64,000 bases of DNA from Acetobacter lambici (lineage in GTDB: Bacteria > Pseudomonadota > Alphaproteobacteria > Acetobacterales > Acetobacteraceae): assembly GCF_011516885.1 (NCBI RefSeq), contig NZ_WOTD01000007.1:1-64000 (forward strand). The letters run 5' to 3'. The position numbers were made by a program, and so were the translations under genes. Positions 18,171 to 27,024 of this stretch are shown piece after piece. The notes beneath the pieces are model-generated. The model was not told the DNA's origin and did not search any database. It worked only from the letters and a program-made list of their open reading frames with translations. Every line of letters starts with the position of its first letter. The stretch's first letter is position 1.

Positions 18171-19190
18171 ATGTCCCTGCGGGCAGCCATACTGCCGCTG
18201 CTGGCTGCGGTTCTTGCGGTGTTGCCACCCGTGGTCTGCCTTGCCGCCACACTGCGCACGGCAACGACGGTGACCTCGGATTCGGTCAAGCTGTCGGACC
18301 TGTTCATGGATCTGGAGGCGGGGCAGGACCGTGTGCTGGGGCCAGCGCCCCTGCCGGGCAACAGTTTTGTGGTTGGCGGGCGGCAGCTCCTTGCCATTGC
18401 CGACCAGTACGGCGTGGACTGGATGGACCAGTCCGCCTCCGCTCAGGCCACCATTACACGGGCAGGGCGCGTGCTGGACCGCGATTTTTTTATCAATCTG
18501 GTCAAGCGGAGCCTGCCTGATCTGAACGAAGGCCCGGTTACAGTTGAACTGGGGGACTTCCACCCCATGACCGTGGCCGCGGACGACGCCAAGCCGGTTG
18601 TGATGTCTGATGTGGACTGGGACCAGAAGAGCGGGCGCTTTTCCGCCACCGTGTACCGCAGTCACCCGCTAGGGGATATTACGCAGGATTCGTTCCTGCT
18701 GACCGGTGTGGTCCATGCGGCGCAGCGTGTGCTGGTTTACACACATTCGCTCTCGGCCGGGACGGTTGTTTCGGCGGCAGATGTGCGGGTGGATGATGCC
18801 TATACCGGGCGGACCGGGTCAAAGGCCTATACGAGTGATACGGATGTGGAGGGCATGACCCTCCTGCACAGTGTTGTGGTGGATGAGCCTGTTCTGGAGC
18901 GGGACCTGCGGCGGACAATTGTCATGCACAAGGGGGACCCCATCATGCTTTCCTACATCTCGCCGGGTCTGCGCCTGTCGGCCACGGGCCGCGCGCTGGA
19001 GGATGGGGGCACGGGTCAGTATGTGCATGCGCTCAACCTTGCCAGTAAAATGATTCTGACCGGGCGGGTCATCAATGCGTCCGAGGTGGAGGTGGACACC
19101 ACATCGGGTGCCATGCCGTCGGATGGTAATGCCTTGCGTCGCCTTAGCTCGTCCTCCCGCTCCGGTGGGCAGGTCGGCACATACCGGTAG
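18171..19190 (+). CDS. flgA: P-ring assembly chaperone FlgA
   Basis: This 339-residue periplasmic protein starts with a signal peptide (LLAAVLAVLPPVVCLAA). The SAF/FlgA domain occupies the C-terminal half (HSLSAGTVVSAADVRV...GDPIMLSYISPGLRLSATGRALEDGG). FlgA assists FlgI assembly into the P ring. Its start lies one base after the flgG stop. It is longer than enteric FlgA because of an N-terminal extension of the kind seen in other alphaproteobacteria. Confidence 0.9.
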   Translation: MSLRAAILPLLAAVLAVLPPVVCLAATLRTATTVTSDSVKLSDLFMDLEAGQDRVLGPAPLPGNSFVVGGRQLLAIADQYGVDWMDQSASAQATITRAGRVLDRDFFINLVKRSLPDLNEGPVTVELGDFHPMTVAADDAKPVVMSDVDWDQKSGRFSATVYRSHPLGDITQDSFLLTGVVHAAQRVLVYTHSLSAGTVVSAADVRVDDAYTGRTGSKAYTSDTDVEGMTLLHSVVVDEPVLERDLRRTIVMHKGDPIMLSYISPGLRLSATGRALEDGGTGQYVHALNLASKMILTGRVINASEVEVDTTSGAMPSDGNALRRLSSSSRSGGQVGTYR

Positions 19191-19196
19191 TAGCCA

Positions 19197-19949
19197 ATGA
19201 CTTGGAGAGACTTATTGACCCAACACCGTCTGTCTGGCGCCTTTATGGTCGGATTGCTGGGCCTTGCCTCCTGCTCCGGGCTGGCGGATATGAGCGAAAT
19301 GGGGCACCCCCCGCGCATGACCCGCACGTCCGACCCCACGCAAACCCCCGACTACCGGCCGGTTACCATGCCCATGCCGCCTTTGCAGGCGCCGCCAACG
19401 GAGGTGGGAAGCCTGTGGCGGCAGGGGAGCCGCGCCTTCTTCAAGGATCAGCGCGCATCTCAGGTGGGGGACCTGCTGACCATCAAGGTCGAGATCGCGG
19501 ATAATGCGGATGTCACGAACGACACCTCCGCCTCGTCCAGCGGGTCGGAAGATTTTGGTATTCCCAGCCTGTTCGGCCTCAAGGGCAAGGCGCTGTCGCA
19601 TCTGACTCAGTCTGATGCGCTGAACACGAGCAGTGCGAGCGCGAATGCAGGGACCGGCACCATCCGCCGGACGGAAGCGGTCACACTTACGCTTGCGGGC
19701 ACCATTACGCAGGTTCTGCCCAACGGCAACTTTGTGGTTGTAGCCCGTCAGGAAGTGCGGATTAACGGGGAGTTGCGCCAGCTTATGGTCAGCGGTGTTG
19801 TGCGTCCGCAGGATATTCTGGAAGACAATACCGTGACCCATGACCGCATTGCGGAGGCCCGCATTTCCTACGGTGGGCGTGGTCAGTTGACCAAGCAGCA
19901 GACTCCACGGTACGGCCAGCAGATTCTGGACAATGTGCTGCCGTTCTAA
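19197..19949 (+). CDS. flgH: Flagellar L-ring lipoprotein FlgH
   Basis: A 250-residue lipoprotein with lipobox LASC near residue 25, then the conserved FlgH features SLWRQGSRAFFKDQRASQVGDLLTIKVEI and the C-terminal VVRPQDILEDNTV...EARISYGGRGQL. It forms the L ring in the outer membrane. It closes the flgG-flgA-flgH operon. Confidence 0.95.
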   Translation: MTWRDLLTQHRLSGAFMVGLLGLASCSGLADMSEMGHPPRMTRTSDPTQTPDYRPVTMPMPPLQAPPTEVGSLWRQGSRAFFKDQRASQVGDLLTIKVEIADNADVTNDTSASSSGSEDFGIPSLFGLKGKALSHLTQSDALNTSSASANAGTGTIRRTEAVTLTLAGTITQVLPNGNFVVVARQEVRINGELRQLMVSGVVRPQDILEDNTVTHDRIAEARISYGGRGQLTKQQTPRYGQQILDNVLPF

Positions 19950-20198
19950 CGCGGGGGGAGCCATGTTTATGTTGCGCGGTGATGACGGTTTCAAAAAGGT
20001 GGGGCATTCCCTAACGCATAACTTGACATAAGGGTTCAATTCACCCCATTCAACAAGTTGTGCAATGCCTGTTTTCTGTGTGTTGCATGGCCATTAATGC
20101 CGGGGCGGGGCGTCGCGGCCAGAGGAACTGGCGGTAACTGGATCGCGCATGAATGGCGATGCTGGCATAGTCGGCAGGTAACACCACGGGAGATAAGC

Positions 20199-20864
20199 AT
20201 GAATAACGGTGACAACGCATTCGGCACCCTGGCCGAGCCTAACCAGACCATACTTGTTCAGGGGCTGAATGTTGCCAGCCTGAAGTGTGAGACCGATACC
20301 CCCATCGCCATTGGTGGTACGGTGCGCAGCGCCCAGTTGCAGGCCCCGATTGTTGATATTCTGGAAAGTGGTGTGGTCTCGGGCGAACTGGTGGCCGATG
20401 AAGTGGTCATCCGTGGCACGGCGGAAAATGTGATTATCCGCGCCAAACGCTTTTTTGCGACCGGCACAGCCAAAATTCAGAACTGCACGCTGTTCCTTGA
20501 AGGCGTGAGCGGGTGCAGCATCCATCAGGGTGCGGAACTGACGGGTGACTTCAAAATCACCACGGCGGCTCTGGCGGCAACGCCCACGGCACCGGCACCG
20601 GCCGCCCCTGTAACGCCTGCTCCGGCTCCTGCAAGCTTTGCGCCGTCTGCACCTCCTGCGTCCGCCAAGGCGGTCAAGGTTGAGGTCAAGCCCACCCCGG
20701 CTCCGGCATCTTCTTCTTCCAAGTCCACCACGGCTGAGTCCTTCAAATCCGCCAGCGCGGATAACGGTTCGGTCTGGGGGGATGTGGATCAGGTCATCCG
20801 TTCCTCAGCGGATACGGAAGATGGCCATGCCTCCCTTCTGGGCATGTCCGATACACAGCCATAA
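20199..20864 (+). CDS. Bactofilin-like polymer-forming protein in the flagellar cluster
   Basis: The 221-residue product has an N-terminal domain (about residues 15-125) built of short, Gly-punctuated strand repeats: TILVQGLNVASLKCETDTPI, LQAPIVDILESGVVSGELVADEVVIRGTAENVIIRAKRFFATGTAKIQ. This is the right-handed beta-helix pattern of bactofilins. A long Pro/Ala/Ser-rich tail and a short acidic end follow. No signal peptide or membrane segment is seen, so it should be cytoplasmic. ATG 20199 follows GGGAGAT at a good distance; the frame's longer start at 20058 runs through untranslated leader. Bactofilins BacE/BacF support flagellar assembly in Bacillus subtilis, so a scaffold role is plausible. 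The family call rests on pattern and is moderately secure. Confidence 0.55.
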   Translation: MNNGDNAFGTLAEPNQTILVQGLNVASLKCETDTPIAIGGTVRSAQLQAPIVDILESGVVSGELVADEVVIRGTAENVIIRAKRFFATGTAKIQNCTLFLEGVSGCSIHQGAELTGDFKITTAALAATPTAPAPAAPVTPAPAPASFAPSAPPASAKAVKVEVKPTPAPASSSSKSTTAESFKSASADNGSVWGDVDQVIRSSADTEDGHASLLGMSDTQP

Positions 20865-20898
20865 GTCCGTGTCTGGTCCCGGGCAGGGCGCGCCGGTA

Positions 20899-20922
20899 GG
20901 GTGTGTGGCTGGCTGCACACCC
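20899..20922 (+). terminator. Stem-loop after the bactofilin-like gene
   Basis: GGGTGTG (20899-20905) pairs with CACACCC (20916-20922). There is no T-run, so it may be an attenuator or mRNA-stabilising hairpin rather than a terminator. Confidence 0.3.
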
Positions 20923-20993
20923 TTATATGGAGCCGGTTTTGCCAGTATGTCCGGTCGCCAGAGTGTTATTATGAAGATATGTCGTAGGTTGTG

Positions 20994-21935
20994 ATGCTGA
21001 TACCCCGTTTGTCGTTCGGGAAACTTGTGCATATTTCATCAAGCCTGATGACTCTTCTTCTGGCGATGAATATCCACACCATTGCCGGGCACATGAAGGA
21101 CGATAGTGCTGATACGGGTGCGCAGCCTCTGGTTTCCGTCGCCAGTGCGGCAGCAGCCGAGAGTACGCCTTTGGTCAATGATTCGGCAAGCACGACAAAA
21201 AGCGACAAGGATGCGCTGGAGGGCTGGGTTTCCGTGCTGGACGCCAACGAGGCGGCGGAAATGTCCCCCGATGTGAGTGACACATCGGGTGGGAGCAAAA
21301 AGAAAGTTGCTGTTTCAGCCGATGATTGCGCCAAGGGTATTTCGTGCGCACAGGTCAAATCCGGCTCTGCCGGGCTTGGCCCGGACCCGGACCCCGAGGT
21401 CAGCAAGGCCGAGGCCGATCTGGTCAAGGACATTCTGGCCCGCCAGTCCACCATTGAGGGTGAACAGCAGCAACTGGACCAGCAGAAACACGTGCTGAAC
21501 GCAGCCCGCGCCGTGCTGGACCAGAAAATGAACACGCTGGATGCTTCCATGGCAACACTGGAGCAGAAGCAGGCCGCCCACCGTGAGGTGATGGACGCCG
21601 AGACGGACCGACTGGTCAAAATCTATGAGGACATGCCCCCCAAGGAGGCGGCGGCGGTCTTTAACATCATGGATATTCACGTGCTTATTGCCGTGGCCAG
21701 CAAAATGAACACCCGTAAGGTTTCGGCCATTATGGGCAATATGTCGCCTGAGCGGGTGAACCTTATCTCGCAGTTTATGGCAGGGGTCAGGAGCTTCCGC
21801 GCCGCATCCGACGGGGGTGATGGCGGGGACCGGGTTGCCCAGAACATGGGTACGGCCACATGGTGGGCCAAGCCCAGCACGGCCGCCCCCGTGGCAGGGG
21901 CACGCGGGGGAGCGCAGTCCACACAGCAGCCATAG
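20994..21935 (+). CDS. motE: MotE-like motility chaperone (MgtE-N/FliG-like domain)
   Basis: A protein of about 313 residues: an N-terminal hydrophobic segment (signal anchor, SSLMTLLLAMNIHTIAG), a Ser/Ala-rich linker, a coiled coil (about 145-200: EGEQQQLDQQKHVLNAARAVLDQKMNTLD) and a C-terminal MgtE_N-type module with DMPPKEAAAVFNIMDIHVLIAVASKMNTRKVSAIMGNMSPERV. MotE in Sinorhizobium is a periplasmic chaperone for MotC that supports stator assembly; several alphaproteobacterial flagellar clusters carry this family. GTG 20991 immediately before the ATG is an alternative start. The Ser/Ala-rich N-terminal spacer is longer than I would expect. Confidence 0.75.
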   Translation: MLIPRLSFGKLVHISSSLMTLLLAMNIHTIAGHMKDDSADTGAQPLVSVASAAAAESTPLVNDSASTTKSDKDALEGWVSVLDANEAAEMSPDVSDTSGGSKKKVAVSADDCAKGISCAQVKSGSAGLGPDPDPEVSKAEADLVKDILARQSTIEGEQQQLDQQKHVLNAARAVLDQKMNTLDASMATLEQKQAAHREVMDAETDRLVKIYEDMPPKEAAAVFNIMDIHVLIAVASKMNTRKVSAIMGNMSPERVNLISQFMAGVRSFRAASDGGDGGDRVAQNMGTATWWAKPSTAAPVAGARGGAQSTQQP

Positions 21936-22118
21936 GGCTGTCTGGTTTTTTGCCGCAAGGCTGGCTCTTGTCTCGCATTTGCATGGAAAGTGGCTTAAAA
22001 TAACACGTCATCTGGCAGCCATAGGCCCGCTTGCCGGGCTTGGCGGCATCTGGCACCCACGTCAGCCAGGTCGGGCGCAGGGTGCGCGTATGGGCTTGAA
22101 GGACGGGAACAAAAAGGC

Positions 22119-22454
22119 ATGATGATCAGGCGCGGAATGATGATAGCCCTGCTTGTGGCGGTCGCGGGGTGTTCTCCCGACCATATTGCCAGCAAAATAA
22201 CGGGGCGTGAGTGCAGCGCTGGTTACATTCAGGAAGGGGAGGACTGGTGTGCTCCCCCCGAGCGCCCACCTGCGCCGCAGCCGTACTGCACACAGAGCTG
22301 GAACGGTGTGGACTGCTGGGCCCGCCCGGATCTGATGCCTAACGTCGCGCGAGAGGTGGCCGAAGGCCCAACAGGGCTGACGCAGGACCAGAACGCGCAG
22401 CGGCTGAATATGTCGGTCAAAAAGGCGCCGCCAACAAACGCCTATTATCCATAA
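22119..22454 (+). CDS. Small cysteine-containing lipoprotein, flagellar-cluster associated
   Basis: A 111-residue predicted lipoprotein: a short basic N-terminus, a hydrophobic stretch and lipobox VAGC near residue 18. The mature part has several Cys (ECSAGY, DWCAPP, PYCTQSW, DCWARP) that could form disulfides in the periplasm, and ends in a Gln/Asn/Pro-rich tail. AAAAAGG lies just upstream of the start. It sits between motE and fliF, so a role at the motor or rings is possible, but no family is recognised. Confidence 0.65.
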   Translation: MMIRRGMMIALLVAVAGCSPDHIASKITGRECSAGYIQEGEDWCAPPERPPAPQPYCTQSWNGVDCWARPDLMPNVAREVAEGPTGLTQDQNAQRLNMSVKKAPPTNAYYP

Positions 22455-22536
22455 GCGGGGTTCGTTTGGCGCACCGGACCGGGGTTACAATACAAGCTGG
22501 AGTGGGTCTGGTGTTGCAAGGCTGTTCGTTTACTAT

Positions 22537-22549
22537 GGCACAACGTGCC
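22537..22549. promoter_or_regulatory. GGCAC-AAC-GTGCC palindrome upstream of fliF
   Basis: A 5-bp inverted repeat with a 3-nt spacer lies in the 259-bp non-coding gap before fliF, within the string TATGGCACAACGTGCCC. A related TATGGCACAAGG string occurs upstream of flgI (46859-46870). It could be an operator; spacing does not fit a sigma-54 -24/-12 element. Confidence 0.25.
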
Positions 22550-22713
22550 CATGATGTGTTTATGGCTATACAGCAGCCGGTTTGCCTTGACGGGCATAAC
22601 AAGGCAATGGCAAGGCCATGGTCTGGTGGAGCCGCGGAGTGTTTGGATGCTGAAACGTCTGGAGAGTTGTGTGGTTTCCCATTTTTCCATCGTGACAGCG
22701 TAGCCGTTCCCGC

Positions 22714-24360
22714 ATGAAGAATTTTCTCACAAGTCTCAAGGCTCTTGGTCGCGTCCAGCAGATCGCACTTGGTGTTGCTGGTGCGGCCCTTTTGGGCACG
22801 CTGGCCTATTTTTCCTTTTACGCCGGTGCTGGCGCGAGCGCTCTGCTCTATGGCGATCTGGACCTGACCGAGGCGGCCGAAATGGCCGATGACCTCGCCA
22901 AGGCGCATATCTCCTTCACCACCAGCCAGGACGGCACCCGCATTTTTGTGGCCAAGGACAAGGTTGCCAGCGCGCGCCTGCTGCTTGCCAAGGACGGCCT
23001 GCCCAGTGGTGGCGCGGTCGGGTACGAACTGTTTGACAAGAGCGGCACGCTCACCAGTACGCAGTTTGAACAGTCGATCAACGAAACCCGCGCAATGGAG
23101 GGGGAACTCGAACGTTCCATCCGCCTGCTGCATGGGGTGCGTAATGTGCGTGTGCATCTGGTTCTGCCGCACCGCGACCTGTTTTCCACCGAGACCAATC
23201 CCTCGCAGGCCAGTGTGGTGCTCGATATTGGCCGCGCTGGCAGCATGGCGCCCGACGGGATTCAGGCGATCCAGAACCTTGTTGCCGCCGCTGTGCCGGG
23301 CCTGCGCCCGCAGAATATTTCCATCGTGGATACGCGCGGCGATGTGCTGGTCAAACCGGGCGACCCGGACAGCCTTGCCGGGCAGGAATCGCAGATGGAA
23401 AAACAGCGCCACGCCGAGGAGCAGCGCCTTGCTCAGGCCGTGGAGGACATGCTGGTGCCCACACTGGGTATGGGCCATGTGCGCGCGCGTGCCGCTGTGA
23501 CCATGAACACCGACGAGGTGCATGAAACCGAAGAAAGCTTCGACCCCAACCAGCAGGTCCTGCGGTCGCAGCAGACAAGTTCGGACAAGAGCGTCAACAC
23601 CGAATCCAGCCCCAGCACCACGGTGGGCAACAACCTGCCCAACGCCAACGCCAATCAGGACAACAAGACCGGCTCGACCAACGACCGCGAGGAAGAGACC
23701 AATAATTACGAAATTGGCAAGCGCGTGCGGGTTGTTAACCAGTCGCGGCCCCGCGTTGCACGGGTGAGCATGGCGGTGCTGGTCGATGGCACCATGGTCA
23801 AGGACAAGAGTGGCAAGGAAGTCTGGACCCCGCTCGATGATTCCGAGCTGGAGCGGATTACCACCCTCGCCCAGACCGCCGTTGGTTTTGACAAGGCCCG
23901 TGGGGACGAGGTGCGTGTTGTTTCCATGCGCTTCATGCCCGATGGCGGGTTTGACTTTGCAGGCAGCCGCACGGACTACTTCAGCCGCGAAATGCTCATT
24001 TACATGGCGGAGTGGGTTATTCCCATCCTGCTGGTGCTGGGTGCGCTGTTTATTGGCCTGCGTCCCATGCTGCGCCGCACGGGTCTGGTCTCCCTTGTTT
24101 CCAAGGAACTGCACGGGCAGGAAAAACTGCTCGCAGGTGCGGAATCCGGCACCCTTGTCATGGGGCCCAATGGGCAGGTTCTGCCCGCTGGGGCTACTGT
24201 GGGTGAGGACGGCAACGTGGTTGATATTGATGGCGTTCAGGGCAAGCTGCGGCAGGAAGCGCTGGATAGGGTTGCCGATCGCTTTGAAAACAACCTGGAT
24301 GAAACCGTGCTGATTATCCGGAGCTGGCTGTCCGCCCCGGAACCGAAGAAGGGACCCTAA
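22714..24360 (+). CDS. fliF: Flagellar MS-ring protein FliF
   Basis: A 548-residue protein with a first membrane helix near residues 17-37, two ring-building YscJ/FliF domains (ALLYGDLDLTEAAEMADDL; ELERSIRLLHGVRNVRVHLVLP), a polar Asn/Ser-rich central loop, a second membrane helix (AEWVIPILLVLGALFIGL) and a cytoplasmic tail ending in VLIIRSWLSAPEPKKGP that binds FliG. It is the base on which rotor and export gate assemble. It starts the fliF-fliG-fliH-fliN-fliO-fliP operon, with 3 bp to fliG. Confidence 0.96.
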   Translation: MKNFLTSLKALGRVQQIALGVAGAALLGTLAYFSFYAGAGASALLYGDLDLTEAAEMADDLAKAHISFTTSQDGTRIFVAKDKVASARLLLAKDGLPSGGAVGYELFDKSGTLTSTQFEQSINETRAMEGELERSIRLLHGVRNVRVHLVLPHRDLFSTETNPSQASVVLDIGRAGSMAPDGIQAIQNLVAAAVPGLRPQNISIVDTRGDVLVKPGDPDSLAGQESQMEKQRHAEEQRLAQAVEDMLVPTLGMGHVRARAAVTMNTDEVHETEESFDPNQQVLRSQQTSSDKSVNTESSPSTTVGNNLPNANANQDNKTGSTNDREEETNNYEIGKRVRVVNQSRPRVARVSMAVLVDGTMVKDKSGKEVWTPLDDSELERITTLAQTAVGFDKARGDEVRVVSMRFMPDGGFDFAGSRTDYFSREMLIYMAEWVIPILLVLGALFIGLRPMLRRTGLVSLVSKELHGQEKLLAGAESGTLVMGPNGQVLPAGATVGEDGNVVDIDGVQGKLRQEALDRVADRFENNLDETVLIIRSWLSAPEPKKGP

Positions 24361-24363
24361 GCC

Positions 24364-25422
24364 ATGTCCGAGACCGCAGTAGGCCCCGAGGCACGGCAGG
24401 ACGCCGCCGTTGTGCATGATGAGACCCGGCACCTAAGCGGCAAACAGCGCGTTGCCGTTCTGCTACTGGCCGTAGGGCGCGAGCGCGCGGCCAAGGTGCT
24501 CAAGCAGTTGCAGGAAGATGAGGTGCGCGACGTATCCGTGGCCATGGCGGGGCTGGGGCTGATCAGCGCCTCCGTGGTGGAGGAGGTGTGCGCGCAGTTC
24601 AGCAAGAACTTCGAATCGTCCGAAGGGCTTGTCGGCACGTACGAAACCACCGAGGAACTGCTGCGCAAGGCGCTGTCGGGCGAGCAGGTCGACAAGATCA
24701 TGGAAGAAATCCGTGGTCCGGCCGGGCGCACCATGTGGGACAAGCTGGGCAATGTGCAGGAAATGGTTCTGGCCAACTACCTGCGCAACGAATACCCGCA
24801 GACCGCCGCCGTTATTCTCAGCCGCCTGCAACCCGCCCACGCAGCGCGTGTGCTGACCCTGCTGCCCGAGGACTATGCGACCGAGGTCATGATGCGCGTG
24901 CTGCACATGGAAACAGTGCAGCGCGAGGTGCTGGACAGTGTGGAGGCAACCTTGCGTTCGGAATTCATTTCCTCCCTTGGCCGTTCGTCCAAGCGCGACA
25001 GTTACGAACTGCTGGCCGAAGTGTTCAACAACTTCGATCGCAAGACCGAAACCCGCCTCATGGCGTCCATGGACAAGCGCAACCACGCCGATATGGAAAA
25101 GGTGAAAGCGCTTATGTTCACCTTCGAAGATATCAAGCGTCTGCCGCACGAAGCCCTTATGCGCATTGTGGCGCAGGTGGACCGCGAAAAACTGCCCCTC
25201 GCCCTCAAAGGTGCGTCCGAGACCGTGCGCAAGATGTTCTTGCAGTGCATGTCCAAACGTGCGGGCAGCATTCTGCTCGAGGAAATTTCGGCCCTTGGCC
25301 CTGTGCGCGTGAAAGACGCAGACGCCGCACAGGTCGATATTGTGACCATTATCAAAAATATGGCCAATGCGGGTGAGATTGATCTGACCGAAAACGGCGG
25401 TAACGACGAGATCATTCCATAA
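24364..25422 (+). CDS. fliG: Flagellar motor switch protein FliG
   Basis: This 352-residue rotor protein carries the three FliG domains. The N-terminal domain that binds FliF begins at LSGKQRVAVLLLAVGRERAAKVL, the middle domain contains EYPQTAAVILSRLQPAHAARVL, and the C-terminal torque domain contains MFTFEDIKRLPHEALMRIVAQVDREKLPLALKGA with the charged residues that face MotA. Length and order are normal. Its TAA overlaps the ATG of fliH (TAATG). Confidence 0.97.
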   Translation: MSETAVGPEARQDAAVVHDETRHLSGKQRVAVLLLAVGRERAAKVLKQLQEDEVRDVSVAMAGLGLISASVVEEVCAQFSKNFESSEGLVGTYETTEELLRKALSGEQVDKIMEEIRGPAGRTMWDKLGNVQEMVLANYLRNEYPQTAAVILSRLQPAHAARVLTLLPEDYATEVMMRVLHMETVQREVLDSVEATLRSEFISSLGRSSKRDSYELLAEVFNNFDRKTETRLMASMDKRNHADMEKVKALMFTFEDIKRLPHEALMRIVAQVDREKLPLALKGASETVRKMFLQCMSKRAGSILLEEISALGPVRVKDADAAQVDIVTIIKNMANAGEIDLTENGGNDEIIP

Positions 25423-26183
25423 TGGTGGAACGCGCACTCTTCCGGTCTGGTCCATGCCGCATGGCGGCGGATGGCGCCTCCTCCGGGGGGGTGTCGGATG
25501 CGCCTGTGCGCACCTACCCACGGGTGATGGATCTGGAGGATTTTGGCGCACCAGAGGAAGACCCCACGCCGCCCGAAGACCCGGCGGAGGAGGATGCCCC
25601 CCCCGAGCCCCCCCCCCCCGACCCCAATCTGCTCAGCATTACGCGTGACGAACTGGCCGCCATGCAGGCGCAGGCCCACGCGGAAGGGCATGCAGCGGGT
25701 GCTGCCGAAAAAGACGCCGAGCTACAGGCTTTTTACACCGGATGTCTGGCGGAGCTAACCAACGCCTTTAAGGCGGAAAACGCCCGGCGTGATCAGGCGC
25801 TGGCCAAGGCGTCTCAGGTTTTTGTGGCCACGGTGGTGGAGATCGTACGCAGCCTGACAGCGCTGGACGGCACGGTGTTGCAGGGCATGCAGCGCGACCT
25901 GCTGGCGGATGCCGCAAGTTTTGCCCGTGAATGCGAGGGTGATGTTACGGTCCAGTGCAGCCCGACCGACGCGCAGCGCCTACAGGCCGCCCTACAGAGC
26001 GAAGGCGGAGTGCAGGTCGAACCTGTGTCTGACATCGCACAGGGCATTATACGGATTTCCACAGCAGCCAACACCATTGTCATTGATCCAGTGCAGTGGC
26101 GCAAAAGTATGGCTGAGAAAATAGTTGCCAGTGTAACAGCCCTTGCGCGCCAGCGCATGCAGCAGAATACTGGGCAGGCATAA
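25422..26183 (+). CDS. fliH: Flagellar export ATPase regulator FliH
   Basis: A 253-residue protein with a Pro/Glu-rich N-terminal segment (residues 40-70, including a run of eight consecutive prolines interrupted by acidic residues), then a coiled coil (ELAAMQAQAHAEGHAAGAAEKDAEL, with the AxxxG-type repeats typical of FliH) and a C-terminal domain that binds FliI. Position after fliG and overlap with its stop support the call. The sequence is divergent, as FliH usually is. Confidence 0.8.
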   Translation: MVERALFRSGPCRMAADGASSGGVSDAPVRTYPRVMDLEDFGAPEEDPTPPEDPAEEDAPPEPPPPDPNLLSITRDELAAMQAQAHAEGHAAGAAEKDAELQAFYTGCLAELTNAFKAENARRDQALAKASQVFVATVVEIVRSLTALDGTVLQGMQRDLLADAASFARECEGDVTVQCSPTDAQRLQAALQSEGGVQVEPVSDIAQGIIRISTAANTIVIDPVQWRKSMAEKIVASVTALARQRMQQNTGQA

Positions 26184-26199
26184 GCAGGCGGAGACGACC

Positions 26200-26574
26200 A
26201 TGACAACAGACAACACCGATATCGGGCTTGAGGATTTTGCCACCAGTGCGGCACCGCCGGATGCTGCCGCCACGGCCGCTCCCGGTGCTGCCCCCGCCGC
26301 CGATGGCAAGGATGTGGACGACGCCCAGAAAGAGGCCGTTTACGATATTCCGGTCAAGATCACGGCGGTTATTGGCACGGCCACCATGCCGGTCAACCAG
26401 TTGCTGCGCCTTGGGCGCGGGGCTGTGGTCGAGCTGGACCGCAAGCTGGGTGAGGCCGTGGACATTTACGCCAATAACCGCCTGATCGCCCGTGGCGAAG
26501 TGGTGGTGGTGGATGACAACCATATTGGCGTGACCATGACGGAAATCCTGTCCTCCTCCACAACCAACGGTTAA
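26200..26574 (+). CDS. fliN: Flagellar motor switch protein FliN
   Basis: The 124-residue protein has a low-complexity Ala/Asp-rich N-terminus and a complete C-terminal SpoA/FliN domain (IPVKITAVIGTATMPVNQLLRLGRGAVVELDRKLGEAVDIYANNRLIARGEVVVVDDNHIGVTMTEIL). FliN forms the bottom of the C ring. ATG 26200 is preferred over upstream 26143 because the earlier frame overlaps the fliH end. fliM, its usual partner, is not in this window. Confidence 0.93.
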   Translation: MTTDNTDIGLEDFATSAAPPDAAATAAPGAAPAADGKDVDDAQKEAVYDIPVKITAVIGTATMPVNQLLRLGRGAVVELDRKLGEAVDIYANNRLIARGEVVVVDDNHIGVTMTEILSSSTTNG

Positions 26575-26579
26575 GAGCC

Positions 26580-27002
26580 TTGCCCGGAACCGGTACAGCC
26601 ACCGCCATTGCCGTCCAGCCTGTTGCCGGGCTGGGGGCGGGTGCGTTTGTTGTGCCGGTCATTACGTGCTTTGTGGCGTTTGCGGCAGTTATCGGGCTTA
26701 TTTTTCTGTCCCGCTATGGGCTTAAGCTCATGGAGCCGTATTTATCCAAAGGGCGGCAGACGCCCAATCTGGCGGTTATGGAGAGTGTGGCCGTGGACCA
26801 GCGCAGGCGCGTGAGCGTCATCCGCTACGGCCAGAAAAAAGGACTGGTCCTGACCGGGGGCAGCTCCGACGTGTTTATGGGCTGGGTGGAAGAGGGGGAT
26901 ACCCCTGTGGCTTCCCCAGCCCCCGGCTCTCCCCCACCCGGTGCTGCCGCGCATTCCCCGGTCAGCGCACAGCCCATGCCCCGGACTGCCCCCCATGCCT
27001 GA
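26580..27002 (+). CDS. fliO: Flagellar biosynthesis protein FliO
   Basis: A 140-residue protein with one N-terminal membrane helix (VVPVITCFVAFAAVIGLIFL) and a small cytoplasmic FliO domain (LAVMESVAVDQRRRVSVIRYGQKKGLVLTGGSSDVFMG), followed by a Pro/Ala-rich tail. FliO assists assembly of the FliP ring and here directly precedes fliP. The start is a TTG 5 bp after the fliN stop. Confidence 0.8.
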   Translation: MPGTGTATAIAVQPVAGLGAGAFVVPVITCFVAFAAVIGLIFLSRYGLKLMEPYLSKGRQTPNLAVMESVAVDQRRRVSVIRYGQKKGLVLTGGSSDVFMGWVEEGDTPVASPAPGSPPPGAAAHSPVSAQPMPRTAPHA

Positions 27003-27024
27003 TGCCCAAGCGGAGCCCTGAGCC

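Noticed and set aside
22466-22717. 83-residue frame just upstream of fliF
   Set aside because: It ends inside the start of fliF, has no ribosome-binding site and shows no protein-like pattern; the region is better read as leader.
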